A stretch of 64,000 bases of DNA from Streptomyces sp. NBC_01717 (GTDB lineage Bacteria > Actinomycetota > Actinomycetes > Streptomycetales > Streptomycetaceae): contig NZ_CP109178.1 in the NCBI RefSeq assembly GCF_036248255.1, positions 4,340,001-4,404,000 on the forward strand, read 5' to 3'. Both the position numbers and the translations under genes were made by a program. This document shows, one piece after another, positions 45,422-52,657 of this stretch (the first letter of the stretch is position 1; each line of letters starts with the position of its first letter). The notes under the pieces were generated by a model that was given only the letters and a program-made list of their open reading frames with translations, was not told where the DNA came from and searched no databases.

Positions 45422-46621
45422 ATGCAGCGCATCCACATCATCGGCGGCGGCCTCGCCGGGTTCACCGCAGCGATCACGGCCGCCGAGTCCGGTGCCCTGG
45501 TGACCGTCCACGAGGCCCACCACACCCTCGGCGGCCGCGCCAGGACCGCCGAAGGCCCGTATCGAACCAATGACGGACCCCACGCCCTCTACCGCCGCGG
45601 ACCCCACTGGACCTGGCTCGCGCAGCGCGGCCTCCTCGGCCCGACCGCCACCGTGCCGCTGCGCCAGGCCGGAAAAATCCGCTTCCGGCTGGGCGGCGCC
45701 CTGCGCAGGACCCCGCCCCTCGCCCTCCTCCGCCTGACCCGCCGCCGGGCCGAACACGCCCCCGTCGACACCGATTTCCGCACCTGGGCCACCGCCCAGG
45801 TCGGCGAGGAGGGCGCCCGTGCGGCCGCACATTTCGCCGCTGTCGCGCTCTACCACCACGACCCCGGTTCGCTCTCCGCCGCGTTCGTCCAGGAGCGGCT
45901 GCGCCGCGCCGCCGCACTACCGCCCGAGGCCCGCTACCCGGTCGGCGGCTGGGCGCAGGTCATCGACCGGATGGCCGCGCGCGCCTGGAACCTGAGCGTC
46001 CGGATCGAGACGGCGACCCGGATCGACCCGAGCGCCCTCGACGGGCTGGCCCGCAGCGGCCCGGTGGTCGTCGCCACCTCCCTCGACGCCGCCCGCGGCC
46101 TGCTCCGCGACCCCACCCTGACGTGGGACAGCGGCAGGACCGCCCTGATCGACCTGGCCCTGCGCACCCGCCGCGGCGACGCGTTCGCCGTCTCCGACCT
46201 GGACGCCCCCGGCTGGACAGAACGCTTCAGCGCCCAGGACCGCACCCTTGCCCCGGCGGGCCGACAGCTCGTCCAGGGCCAGATTCCGGTCGCCCCCGGC
46301 GAGTCGAAGGCGACCGGTGTCGCCCGGGCCGAAGACCTCCTCGACCTCGGCTTCCCGGGCTGGCGCGACCGTGTCGAGTGGCGGCGCGAGGCCCTCGCCA
46401 CCGGCCGTACGGGCGCGGTCGACCGCCCCGGCACCACCTGGCGGGACCGGCCGGCCATCGACCGCGGCAACGGCATCTACCTCGCGGGCGACCAGGTCGC
46501 GGCGCCCGGACTGCTCAGCGAGGTGTCGTTCAACAGCGGAATGGAGGCCGCCGTGCTCGCGCTCGGAGCGAGCGAACAGTCCCTGCCGACCGGTCGGCCA
46601 CTTGACCTCAAGCGGAGTTGA
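45422..46621 (+). CDS. FAD-dependent oxidoreductase (amine oxidase/phytoene desaturase-like)
   Basis: 399 residues from ATG 45422 with GGAAG upstream. The N-terminal dinucleotide-binding motif IHIIGGGLAGFTAAITAAES and the flavin motif HHTLGGRART start the protein, and GIYLAGDQVAAPGLLSEVSF is the C-terminal FAD motif. It belongs to the NAD(P)-binding Rossmann/desaturase-like flavoproteins of unknown substrate. The zinc-type dehydrogenase gene follows 45 bp later and may be co-transcribed. Confidence 0.88.
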   Translation: MQRIHIIGGGLAGFTAAITAAESGALVTVHEAHHTLGGRARTAEGPYRTNDGPHALYRRGPHWTWLAQRGLLGPTATVPLRQAGKIRFRLGGALRRTPPLALLRLTRRRAEHAPVDTDFRTWATAQVGEEGARAAAHFAAVALYHHDPGSLSAAFVQERLRRAAALPPEARYPVGGWAQVIDRMAARAWNLSVRIETATRIDPSALDGLARSGPVVVATSLDAARGLLRDPTLTWDSGRTALIDLALRTRRGDAFAVSDLDAPGWTERFSAQDRTLAPAGRQLVQGQIPVAPGESKATGVARAEDLLDLGFPGWRDRVEWRREALATGRTGAVDRPGTTWRDRPAIDRGNGIYLAGDQVAAPGLLSEVSFNSGMEAAVLALGASEQSLPTGRPLDLKRS

Positions 46622-46666
46622 GGTCGGAGGGTGGGCCCGAAAGCCAGTCGACCCGGGGAGCCCGCC

Positions 46667-47668
46667 ATGCACGCCGTCCGCCTCCACACCTTCGGCCCCG
46701 CCGAGAACCTCACGTACGAGACGACCGACGACCCCGTACCCGGCCCCGGCCAGGTCCGTATCGCCGTCGCCGCGGCGGGCGTGCACCTCCTGGACACCGC
46801 CCTGCGCGAGGGCATGACAGGCCCCTTCCCGGCCCCCGCCGAACTGCCCACCGTCCCGGGCCGGGAAGTCGCCGGAACGGTCGACATGCTCGGCGGGTCC
46901 ACCGACCCCGGACTGCTCGGCAGGCGCGTCGTCGCCCATCTCGGCACGGCCCCCGGCGGTTACGCCGAACTCGCCGTCACCGACGCCGACAGGCTCCACC
47001 GGATCCCGCCCGGCCTCGACGAAGCCGAAGCCGTCGCCATGATCGGCACCGGCCGCACCGCACTCGGCATCCTGCAGTTCACCGACCTCGGCCCCGACTC
47101 CATCGCCCTGGTCCCGGCCGCCGCGGGCGGCATCGGCACCCTGCTCGTGCAGTACGCCAAGAACGCCGGGGCCATCGTCATAGGCCTGGCCGGCGGTCCC
47201 GCCAAGACCGCCGCGGTCAGGGCCAACGGCGCCGACCTCGCCGTCGACTACACCCTCCCCGACTGGCCCCGGCGGGTCCGCGCCCACCTGGACGGCCTCG
47301 GCCGCCGCGCCACCGTCGTCTACGACTCCGTGGGCGGCGTCACCGGCCGCGCGGCCGTCGACCTCCTCGGCAAGGGCGGGCAGCACATCGTCTTCGGCTG
47401 GTCCGGCGAAGGACTCCACAACGGGTCCCCGCTCACCTTCACCGACGAGGAACTCGCCGAACGCGGCATCACATCCCAGGGCGTCCTCGGACCGGCGATG
47501 ATGCAGAAGGCGGGCGGCCTGCGCGTCCTCGAGGAACGCGCGCTCGCCGAAGCCGCCGCCGGACGGCTGCACCCCGCCGTCCAGCGCTTCCCCCTCGCCG
47601 AAGCGGCCGCCGCCCACCGCGCCCTGGAGACGCGCGGCACGATGGGCAAGGTCGTCCTCGTGCCGTAG
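46667..47668 (+). CDS. NADPH:quinone oxidoreductase-like MDR protein
   Basis: 333 residues from ATG 46667 with GGGGAG before it. GroES-like N-domain (about 1-115: VRIAVAAAGVHLLDTALREG, LPTVPGREVAGTVDML), then the Rossmann domain (VPAAAGGIGTLLVQYAKNAG, VVYDSVGGVTGRAAVDLL). The structural zinc Cys cluster is absent, so this is the zeta-crystallin/QOR branch, reducing quinones or enones with NADPH. The substrate is unknown. Confidence 0.9.
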   Translation: MHAVRLHTFGPAENLTYETTDDPVPGPGQVRIAVAAAGVHLLDTALREGMTGPFPAPAELPTVPGREVAGTVDMLGGSTDPGLLGRRVVAHLGTAPGGYAELAVTDADRLHRIPPGLDEAEAVAMIGTGRTALGILQFTDLGPDSIALVPAAAGGIGTLLVQYAKNAGAIVIGLAGGPAKTAAVRANGADLAVDYTLPDWPRRVRAHLDGLGRRATVVYDSVGGVTGRAAVDLLGKGGQHIVFGWSGEGLHNGSPLTFTDEELAERGITSQGVLGPAMMQKAGGLRVLEERALAEAAAGRLHPAVQRFPLAEAAAAHRALETRGTMGKVVLVP

Positions 47669-47685
47669 CTGGCGTCCGGCACAGA

Positions 47686-48159
47686 TCAGCCGCCGAGCTC
47701 CGCCAGCGCCCCGTCCGTCAGCCGGTACACCGTCCACTCGTCCTGCGGCCGCGCACCCAGCGACTCGTAGAAGGCGATGGACGGGGCGTTCCAGTCCAGC
47801 ACCGACCACTCCAGACGCTCGTAACCACGCTCCACACAGATCCGTGCCAGCTCCGTCAGCAGCGCCTTCCCGTGCCCGCCACCGCGCCGGTCCGGACGTA
47901 CGTACAGGTCCTCCAGGTAGATGCCGTGCACCCCGCGCCACGTCGAGAAGTTCAGGAACCACAGCGCGAAACCGACGATCTCACCGTCCTCGTCGGACTC
48001 GGCGATGTGCGCGTACGCTGCGGGCCGCTCACCGAAGAGTGCCTCGCGCAGCTGCTCCTGGGTGGCGTTCGCCTCATGGAGCGCCTTCTCGTAGTCGGCG
48101 AGCTCACGGACCATCGCGTGAATGACAGGGACATCGGCAGCGGTAGCGGTACGAATCAT
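47686..48159 (-). CDS. GNAT acetyltransferase, diamine (SSAT)-like
   Basis: 157 residues from ATG 48159 (MIRTATAADVPVIHAMVREL). The GNAT core GIYLEDLYVRPDRRGGGHGK binds acetyl-CoA, and LEWSVLDWNAPSIAFYESLG is motif B. The YLEDLYV signature and DYEKALHEANAT segment resemble spermidine/spermine N-acetyltransferases, so a polyamine or amino acid acceptor is likely. It is convergent with the quinone reductase. The FAD oxidase at 49910 resembles polyamine-type oxidases, a possible metabolic link. Confidence 0.88.
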   Translation of the reverse strand: MIRTATAADVPVIHAMVRELADYEKALHEANATQEQLREALFGERPAAYAHIAESDEDGEIVGFALWFLNFSTWRGVHGIYLEDLYVRPDRRGGGHGKALLTELARICVERGYERLEWSVLDWNAPSIAFYESLGARPQDEWTVYRLTDGALAELGG

Positions 48160-48214
48160 GAGGGCAGCGTAAACACGCGTCCGCCCTGTGCCGCCGCTCG
48201 CCCCTGCCCCTCCC

Positions 48215-49129
48215 TCACTCCGCCCGCCCCAGCAGCTGCCGGGCGATCTCCACCTGGTCCGGCGGCAGCCGGTGTTCGCCCTCCGCCACACCCCAGAGGC
48301 CGTTCTGCAGCGCCCGCCCCACTGTCCAGGCCCGCGCCCGCTCCCGGTCCAGCCCCAGCACCTCCGTCATCAGATCGAACCGCCACCGCACCGCCGACGC
48401 GTCGAACCGGTTGGCCAGCGCGGGCATCAGATCGAACCCGGGGTCCCCGGCCAGCGGCTTCGGGTCCAGCGCGACCCACTCGTGCGCCCGGCCCTCGTCG
48501 GCCCGGCCGGCCAGGATGTTGTCGTAGTGCAGGTCCCAGTGGAGCAGCCGGTCCCCCGGTTCGCCCGCCACCTCCCGTACCGCCGCAGCGCAGTCCCGCA
48601 GCAGCCGCCGCTCCTCCTCGTCCGCCAGCCCGGCCACCGCCCGCGCCACCCCGTCCAGCATCCGCTCCGCGACATCCCCGAGCCGGCGCAGTCCGTCCGG
48701 CGCAGGTACGGACGTCAGCCGGGCCAACAGCCCGGCGAGCACCTCGACCGCCGCCCGCTCATCGGCCACCTCCGACAGCGGCCGTCGCTCGTCCAGCCGT
48801 TCCAGCAGCATCGTGCCGGTCCCGGGGTCATGGTCGAGCAGCCCCACCGCTCCCGCACCCGCCTCGCCCCAGACCCGCAGCGCGACCGGCTCCCCCGCCG
48901 TCTCCTCGTCCTGCGCCTGAAGCTTCAACGCCGCCCGCCGGCCGTCCGACGCGCGCACCACCGGCAGCACCAGCGCACACACCCCGTACATCGCGGCCCC
49001 GTCCCGCCGCAGCCCCCACTCCCCCAGGAACCGGTCCGCGAGCCCGGGCAGCGCCGCCACGAACGCCCGCCCGGCCGCCCCGTTGTACTTGGACTGGGTG
49101 GCGATCAGCGCGTCCGGAATGTCAATCAC
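48215..49129 (-). CDS. APH(6)/hydroxyurea phosphotransferase-family kinase
   Basis: 304 residues from GTG 49129; a TACGAT hexamer seven bases upstream suggests a leaderless mRNA. Antibiotic-kinase fold: ALKLQAQDEETAGEPVALRV (ATP lysine and helix), TMLLERLDERRPLSEV, catalytic loop LLHWDLHYDNILAG (HxDxxxxN) and WVALDPKPLAGDPGFDLM (the metal Asp). This is the streptomycin-6-kinase/hydroxyurea phosphotransferase group (PF04655). The natural substrate is unknown; aminoglycoside resistance is possible but not shown. Confidence 0.88.
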   Translation of the reverse strand: MIDIPDALIATQSKYNGAAGRAFVAALPGLADRFLGEWGLRRDGAAMYGVCALVLPVVRASDGRRAALKLQAQDEETAGEPVALRVWGEAGAGAVGLLDHDPGTGTMLLERLDERRPLSEVADERAAVEVLAGLLARLTSVPAPDGLRRLGDVAERMLDGVARAVAGLADEEERRLLRDCAAAVREVAGEPGDRLLHWDLHYDNILAGRADEGRAHEWVALDPKPLAGDPGFDLMPALANRFDASAVRWRFDLMTEVLGLDRERARAWTVGRALQNGLWGVAEGEHRLPPDQVEIARQLLGRAE

Positions 49130-49162
49130 GCACCCGATCGTAGGACCGTGCATCAATCGACT

Positions 49163-49825
49163 ATGGCCCCGAGCAGTCCCTCCCCACCCGCACGCCCGGC
49201 TCCCGCGCGAGCCGTCCGCGCCGTCGGCGCCTGGATCCGCAGCGCCCCCGGCACCTACATCTGGCTGACGATCCTCTTCGCCACGACCTTCGTCGTGCAC
49301 CAGATGTCCCCCGACTTCGAAGAGGACTTCCTGCGCCAGCGCTCGACCAACATCCACGAACTCGTCCGCGACCCGGTGCGCGTCCTCATCTCCAGCGCCT
49401 TCTGGATCGAGGGCGGCCACTGGCTCACGTACGCCTTCCTCTTCACGGTCTTCCACGCCCCCGCCGAACGCTGGCTCGGCACGCTGCGGTGGTTCGCGGT
49501 CGCCGCGCTCGCGCACGTCCTGGCCACGCTCGTCAGCGAGGGCGTCCTCGCCTGGGCCGTCCGCCACGGGCAGGCACCCGTGTCCGTGGTCAACACCTTG
49601 GACGTCGGGGTCAGTTACGCACTCGCGGGTGTGGTCGCCGTCCTCACGTACCACGTCCCCCGCCCCTGGCGGCTGGTGTACCTCTTCGCCGTCCTCGTCG
49701 TCTACGGCGTCCCCCTGATCACCGGCCGCACCTTCACCGACCTCGGTCACTTCACCGCCGCACTCATCGGTCTCGCCTGCTACCCGCTCACCCGGGGGAC
49801 GACGAAACCACCCCTCGCGCAGTAA
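49163..49825 (+). CDS. rhomboid-like membrane protein
   Basis: 220 residues, about six membrane helices after a Pro/Ala-rich N-terminus. The segments GTYIWLTILFATTFVVHQM, IHELVRDPVRVLISSAFWIE and FTDLGHFTAALIGLACYPL resemble the rhomboid fold, including the final HxxG-like helix (GHFTAAL). The catalytic GxS pair is not evident (VGVSYALAGVVAVL holds the only candidate Ser), so it may be a pseudoprotease, the rhomboid-like group found in Streptomyces. It is divergent from the kinase, 33 bp apart. Confidence 0.8.
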   Translation: MAPSSPSPPARPAPARAVRAVGAWIRSAPGTYIWLTILFATTFVVHQMSPDFEEDFLRQRSTNIHELVRDPVRVLISSAFWIEGGHWLTYAFLFTVFHAPAERWLGTLRWFAVAALAHVLATLVSEGVLAWAVRHGQAPVSVVNTLDVGVSYALAGVVAVLTYHVPRPWRLVYLFAVLVVYGVPLITGRTFTDLGHFTAALIGLACYPLTRGTTKPPLAQ

Positions 49826-49845
49826 CGTCCCGCCACACAGGAACT

Positions 49846-49890
49846 CGGGCTTCACACGGCCCCGGGCTTCACACAGACTCGGGCTTCACA
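49846..49890 (+). repeat. three 17-bp-spaced direct repeats (CGGGCTTCACA)
   Basis: CGGGCTTCACA(C) occurs at 49846, 49863 and 49880, at exact 17-bp intervals, ending 20 bp before the ATG of the FAD oxidoreductase. The regular iteration is like an operator for a multimeric regulator or a slipped-strand duplication; position in the leader favours a regulatory effect. Confidence 0.6.
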
Positions 49891-49909
49891 GCGGACAAGC
49901 AGGGGCAAC

Positions 49910-51310
49910 ATGAGCACCGTCAGCACGGTCAACGGCGGAATATCGTTCTGGTACGCGGATCAGGGCACCCCCCCAGCCCGCGAACCCCTGCCCGGCGACA
50001 GCACGGCCGACGTCTGCATCGTCGGCGGCGGATACACCGGCCTGTGGACCGCCTACTACCTCAAGAAGGCCGTCCCCTTCCTCAACATCACTGTCCTGGA
50101 AGCCAAGTTCTGCGGATACGGCGCCTCCGGGCGCAACGGCGGCTGGCTCTACAACGGCATCGCGGGCCGCGACCGCTACGCGAAACTCCACGGCCACGAC
50201 GCCGCGGTCCGCCTCCAGAAAGCGATGAACGACACCGTCGACGAAGTCGTACGCGTCGCCGCCGAGGAGAACATCGACGCCGACATCCACCAGGGCGGCG
50301 TCCTCGAAGTCGCGTACACCCCCGCCCAGCTGGCCCGCCTCAAGGACTTCCACTCCGTGGAGATCGCCTTCGGCGAGACCGACCGTGTCCTGCGCGGCGC
50401 CCGCGAGACCGCCGAACGCATCCGCGTCACCGGAGCCGTCGGCTCCACCTGGACCCCGCACGGCGCCCGCCTGCACCCGGTCAAACTGGTCAAGGGCCTC
50501 GCCGACGCCGTCGAAGCGCTCGGCGTCACCATCCACGAATCGACCCCCGTCACAGAGATCAGGCCCAAGCACGCCCACACCCCGTACGGCACCGTCCGCG
50601 CCCCGTACATCCTGCGCTGCACCGAAGGCTTCACCTCGGGACTCAAGGGCCAGCGGCGCACCTGGCTCCCGATGAACTCCTCGATGATCGCCACCGAGCC
50701 GCTCCCCAAGGAGATCTGGGACACCATCGGCTGGGACGGACGCGAGACCCTCGGCGACATGGCCCACGCCTACATGTACGCCCAGCGCACCGCCGATGGC
50801 CGCATCGCACTCGGCGGCCGCGGCGTCCCCTACCGCTACGGCTCCGCCACCGACAACGACGGCCGCACCCAGCCCGCCACCATCGAGGCGCTCCGCGACA
50901 TCCTGGTCCGCTTCTTCCCCACCACGGCGGGCGTCCGCATCGACCACGCCTGGTCCGGCGTCCTCGGCGTCCCTCGCGACTGGTGCGCCACCGTCACTCT
51001 CGACCGCTCCACCGGCCTGGGCTGGGCCGGCGGTTACGTCGGCTCCGGCGTCACCACCACGAACCTCGCCGCCCGCACCCTGCGCGACCTGATCCAGCAG
51101 GACTCCGGCCAGTCGGGCCCCACCGACCTGACCACCCTCCCCTGGGTCAACCACAAGGTCCGCCGGTGGGAACCGGAGCCCTTCCGCTGGATCGGCGTCC
51201 ACGGCATGTACGCCGCCTACCGCGCCGCGGACCGCCGGGAACTCACCTCCCCGCGCCCCGGCACCGACCCCATCGCCAAGGCGGCGGACCGGCTGGCGGG
51301 GCGTCACTGA
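49910..51310 (+). CDS. FAD-dependent amine/amino-acid oxidoreductase (DAO family)
   Basis: 466 residues from ATG 49910. Dinucleotide-binding motif VCIVGGGYTGLWTAYYLKKA, flavin-contacting segment FCGYGASGRNGGWLYNGI (as in DAO and gamma-glutamylputrescine oxidase), and the C-terminal DRSTGLGWAGGYVGSGVTTT binding FAD. The GRNGG motif and length fit the PuuB-like group. The substrate is probably an amine or N-methyl amino acid. It ends about 200 bp before the toxin modules. Confidence 0.88.
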   Translation: MSTVSTVNGGISFWYADQGTPPAREPLPGDSTADVCIVGGGYTGLWTAYYLKKAVPFLNITVLEAKFCGYGASGRNGGWLYNGIAGRDRYAKLHGHDAAVRLQKAMNDTVDEVVRVAAEENIDADIHQGGVLEVAYTPAQLARLKDFHSVEIAFGETDRVLRGARETAERIRVTGAVGSTWTPHGARLHPVKLVKGLADAVEALGVTIHESTPVTEIRPKHAHTPYGTVRAPYILRCTEGFTSGLKGQRRTWLPMNSSMIATEPLPKEIWDTIGWDGRETLGDMAHAYMYAQRTADGRIALGGRGVPYRYGSATDNDGRTQPATIEALRDILVRFFPTTAGVRIDHAWSGVLGVPRDWCATVTLDRSTGLGWAGGYVGSGVTTTNLAARTLRDLIQQDSGQSGPTDLTTLPWVNHKVRRWEPEPFRWIGVHGMYAAYRAADRRELTSPRPGTDPIAKAADRLAGRH

Positions 51311-51442
51311 CCGACGGAGATCCCGCGAAGATCTTCTGAAGATCCCGCGAACCCACGAACTCGCGATGGCCTGAATATCCGCTTCATACGCCTTTGATCA
51401 CGCGCGGCCGTGTCATGCGTCGGTCGCGGCCGGGATCGCCGG

Positions 51443-51471
51443 TTGAACGGGCGTGCCGGGTTCGCAAGGAT
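51443..51471 (+). promoter_or_regulatory. promoter of toxin module 1
   Basis: TTGAAC (51443-51448) and AAGGAT (51466-51471) with a 17-bp spacer, conserved in spacing and sequence at the second module (57003-57031) although the surrounding bases have diverged. The AGGATGG context is shared. Confidence 0.65.
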
Positions 51472-51511
51472 GGCCTCCTATGGGATCACTCGGCTTGGCA
51501 GGGGGAAGCGA

Positions 51512-51844
51512 ATGAAGTTCGACATGGGGGCGCAGGTTCTGTCGAGTCTGACGTCGAAGTCGCGTGGTTCGAGTGATGACTTGGGCACGTTGATCCGTCA
51601 GTTGGTGCAGGCGGCTGCGCCGTTGGAGGGGAAGTTCAACGGTGCGGGGCGGGTGGCGTTCGATTCGTTCAAGAACCGGTCGGACGAGATCACGGCGGCG
51701 TTGAACGGTTCGCTGTCGGCGCTGCTGGGTGGTCAGTCGGGCATGGAGCAGGCGTTCGGCTCGGGTGACCAGGAGCAAGGTGACAACGCGCGTCAGCAGA
51801 TGGGCGCGGCGAACTTCGACGCGGCCCGCTTCGGCGGACGCTGA
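51512..51844 (+). CDS. WXG100-like small protein 1, module 1
   Basis: 110 residues from ATG 51512 with GGGGGAAG upstream. Helical, Ser/Gln/Gly-rich; FNGAGRVAFDSFKNRSDEIT holds an F-x-G turn with a following helix like the W-x-G hairpin of ESAT-6 family proteins. The C-terminus (GSANFDAARFGGR type: GAANFDAARFGGR) is a short tail. It is the first gene of the module and is identical in protein sequence to 57073-57405. Likely a secretion partner or chaperone of the toxin. The ESX machinery is not in the window. Confidence 0.8.
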   Translation: MKFDMGAQVLSSLTSKSRGSSDDLGTLIRQLVQAAAPLEGKFNGAGRVAFDSFKNRSDEITAALNGSLSALLGGQSGMEQAFGSGDQEQGDNARQQMGAANFDAARFGGR

Positions 51845-51866
51845 GCAGTAGGGGTTGGGGTTTCTG

Positions 51867-52178
51867 ATGGCTGGTGGCAGTGATCGTCGGGCGTATGACA
51901 CGGGTGCGTCGGCGGATGCGCAGGGCAACATCCAGGTCGTGATCGCGCGTCTGGAGGAAGTCATCGCGGCGCGTGACGGCCAGGTGAAGGCTGCGATGGC
52001 GGACTTCACCGCGGACGGCGTGGCGGATGAGTACCACGGCAAGGAAATGCGGTGGAACCGGGCCTCGCAGGAGGTCAAGAGCATCATCCAGTTGCTGAAG
52101 ACGACGCTGGAGAAGAACGACGGCACCGCGCAGCACACGATCACGCGCGCGAAGGCAGCCGTCGACAACATCGGCTGA
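51867..52178 (+). CDS. ESAT-6-like (pore-forming ESAT-6 family) protein, module 1
   Basis: 103 residues from ATG 51867 (MAGGSDRRAYDTGASADAQG). Two long amphipathic helices are separated by DGVADEYHGKEMRWN, which occupies the place of the W-x-G turn. The family is common in Streptomyces and annotated as pore-forming ESAT-6-like. The protein is the same as that at 57465-57776, with four synonymous differences seen. A ten-codon fossil of an older copy of its 3' end follows directly. Confidence 0.85.
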   Translation: MAGGSDRRAYDTGASADAQGNIQVVIARLEEVIAARDGQVKAAMADFTADGVADEYHGKEMRWNRASQEVKSIIQLLKTTLEKNDGTAQHTITRAKAAVDNIG

Positions 52179-52182
52179 TCCG

Positions 52183-52215
52183 CGGGCGGAAGCCGCGGTG
52201 GACAACATCGGCTGA
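52183..52215 (+). pseudogene. 3'-end fossil of a diverged ESAT-6-like gene
   Basis: Immediately after the stop of the ESAT-6-like gene the spacer reads RAEAAVDNIG-stop, while the intact gene ends RAKAAVDNIG-stop. The codons used differ (GAA-GCC-GCG-GTG against AAG-GCA-GCC-GTC), so it is the tail of an older allele left behind when a different copy replaced the gene, not a simple duplication. Confidence 0.75.
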
Positions 52216-52264
52216 CCTGGGTGCGGTTGGGCGCCGGTCGGTGACGGGGAGCATGGGGTAGGGC

Positions 52265-52657
52265 ATGACCGGGTGGGATCTGAAGCCGCAGGGTATTCAG
52301 GGTGTGCTGAAGACGACGGGTGAGACGGCGGGGAAGATCGAGTCGTACGCGAAGTCGTACGGCACGCATCTGACGTCGGCGGCGACGAGTGCGGGCACGA
52401 TCACCGCGGAGGACGGTGGTGAGGGCGGGGAGAAGGCCGGTGGCGGCCTGGTCGCTCTCGCCCTGTCGCAGTACGCCGAACACGCCACGACGGACCTGAA
52501 GTTCATCGCCGCCCGGGCCGGGAAGTCGTTGACCGGTGCGGTCGACGCGACGACCGCCTACCTCAACGGTGACCTGGAAATGGCCGCCGAGTCACAGCGC
52601 AAGGCTTTGGGTATCCCGGACCTGGACCTGACGAAGCCCGGGGTGCAGACCAAGTGA
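52265..52657 (+). CDS. DUF6507-like protein, module 1
   Basis: 130 residues from ATG 52265 ([20 protein letters not shown]). Helical protein with [20 protein letters not shown], a Gly/Glu linker and [20 protein letters not shown], the size and position of the third small protein in ESX-type effector operons. The stop overlaps the toxin GTG (GTGA). The same protein is encoded at 57888-58280, where the start codon is GTG instead of ATG. Confidence 0.8.
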   Translation: MTGWDLKPQGIQGVLKTTGETAGKIESYAKSYGTHLTSAATSAGTITAEDGGEGGEKAGGGLVALALSQYAEHATTDLKFIAARAGKSLTGAVDATTAYLNGDLEMAAESQRKALGIPDLDLTKPGVQTK

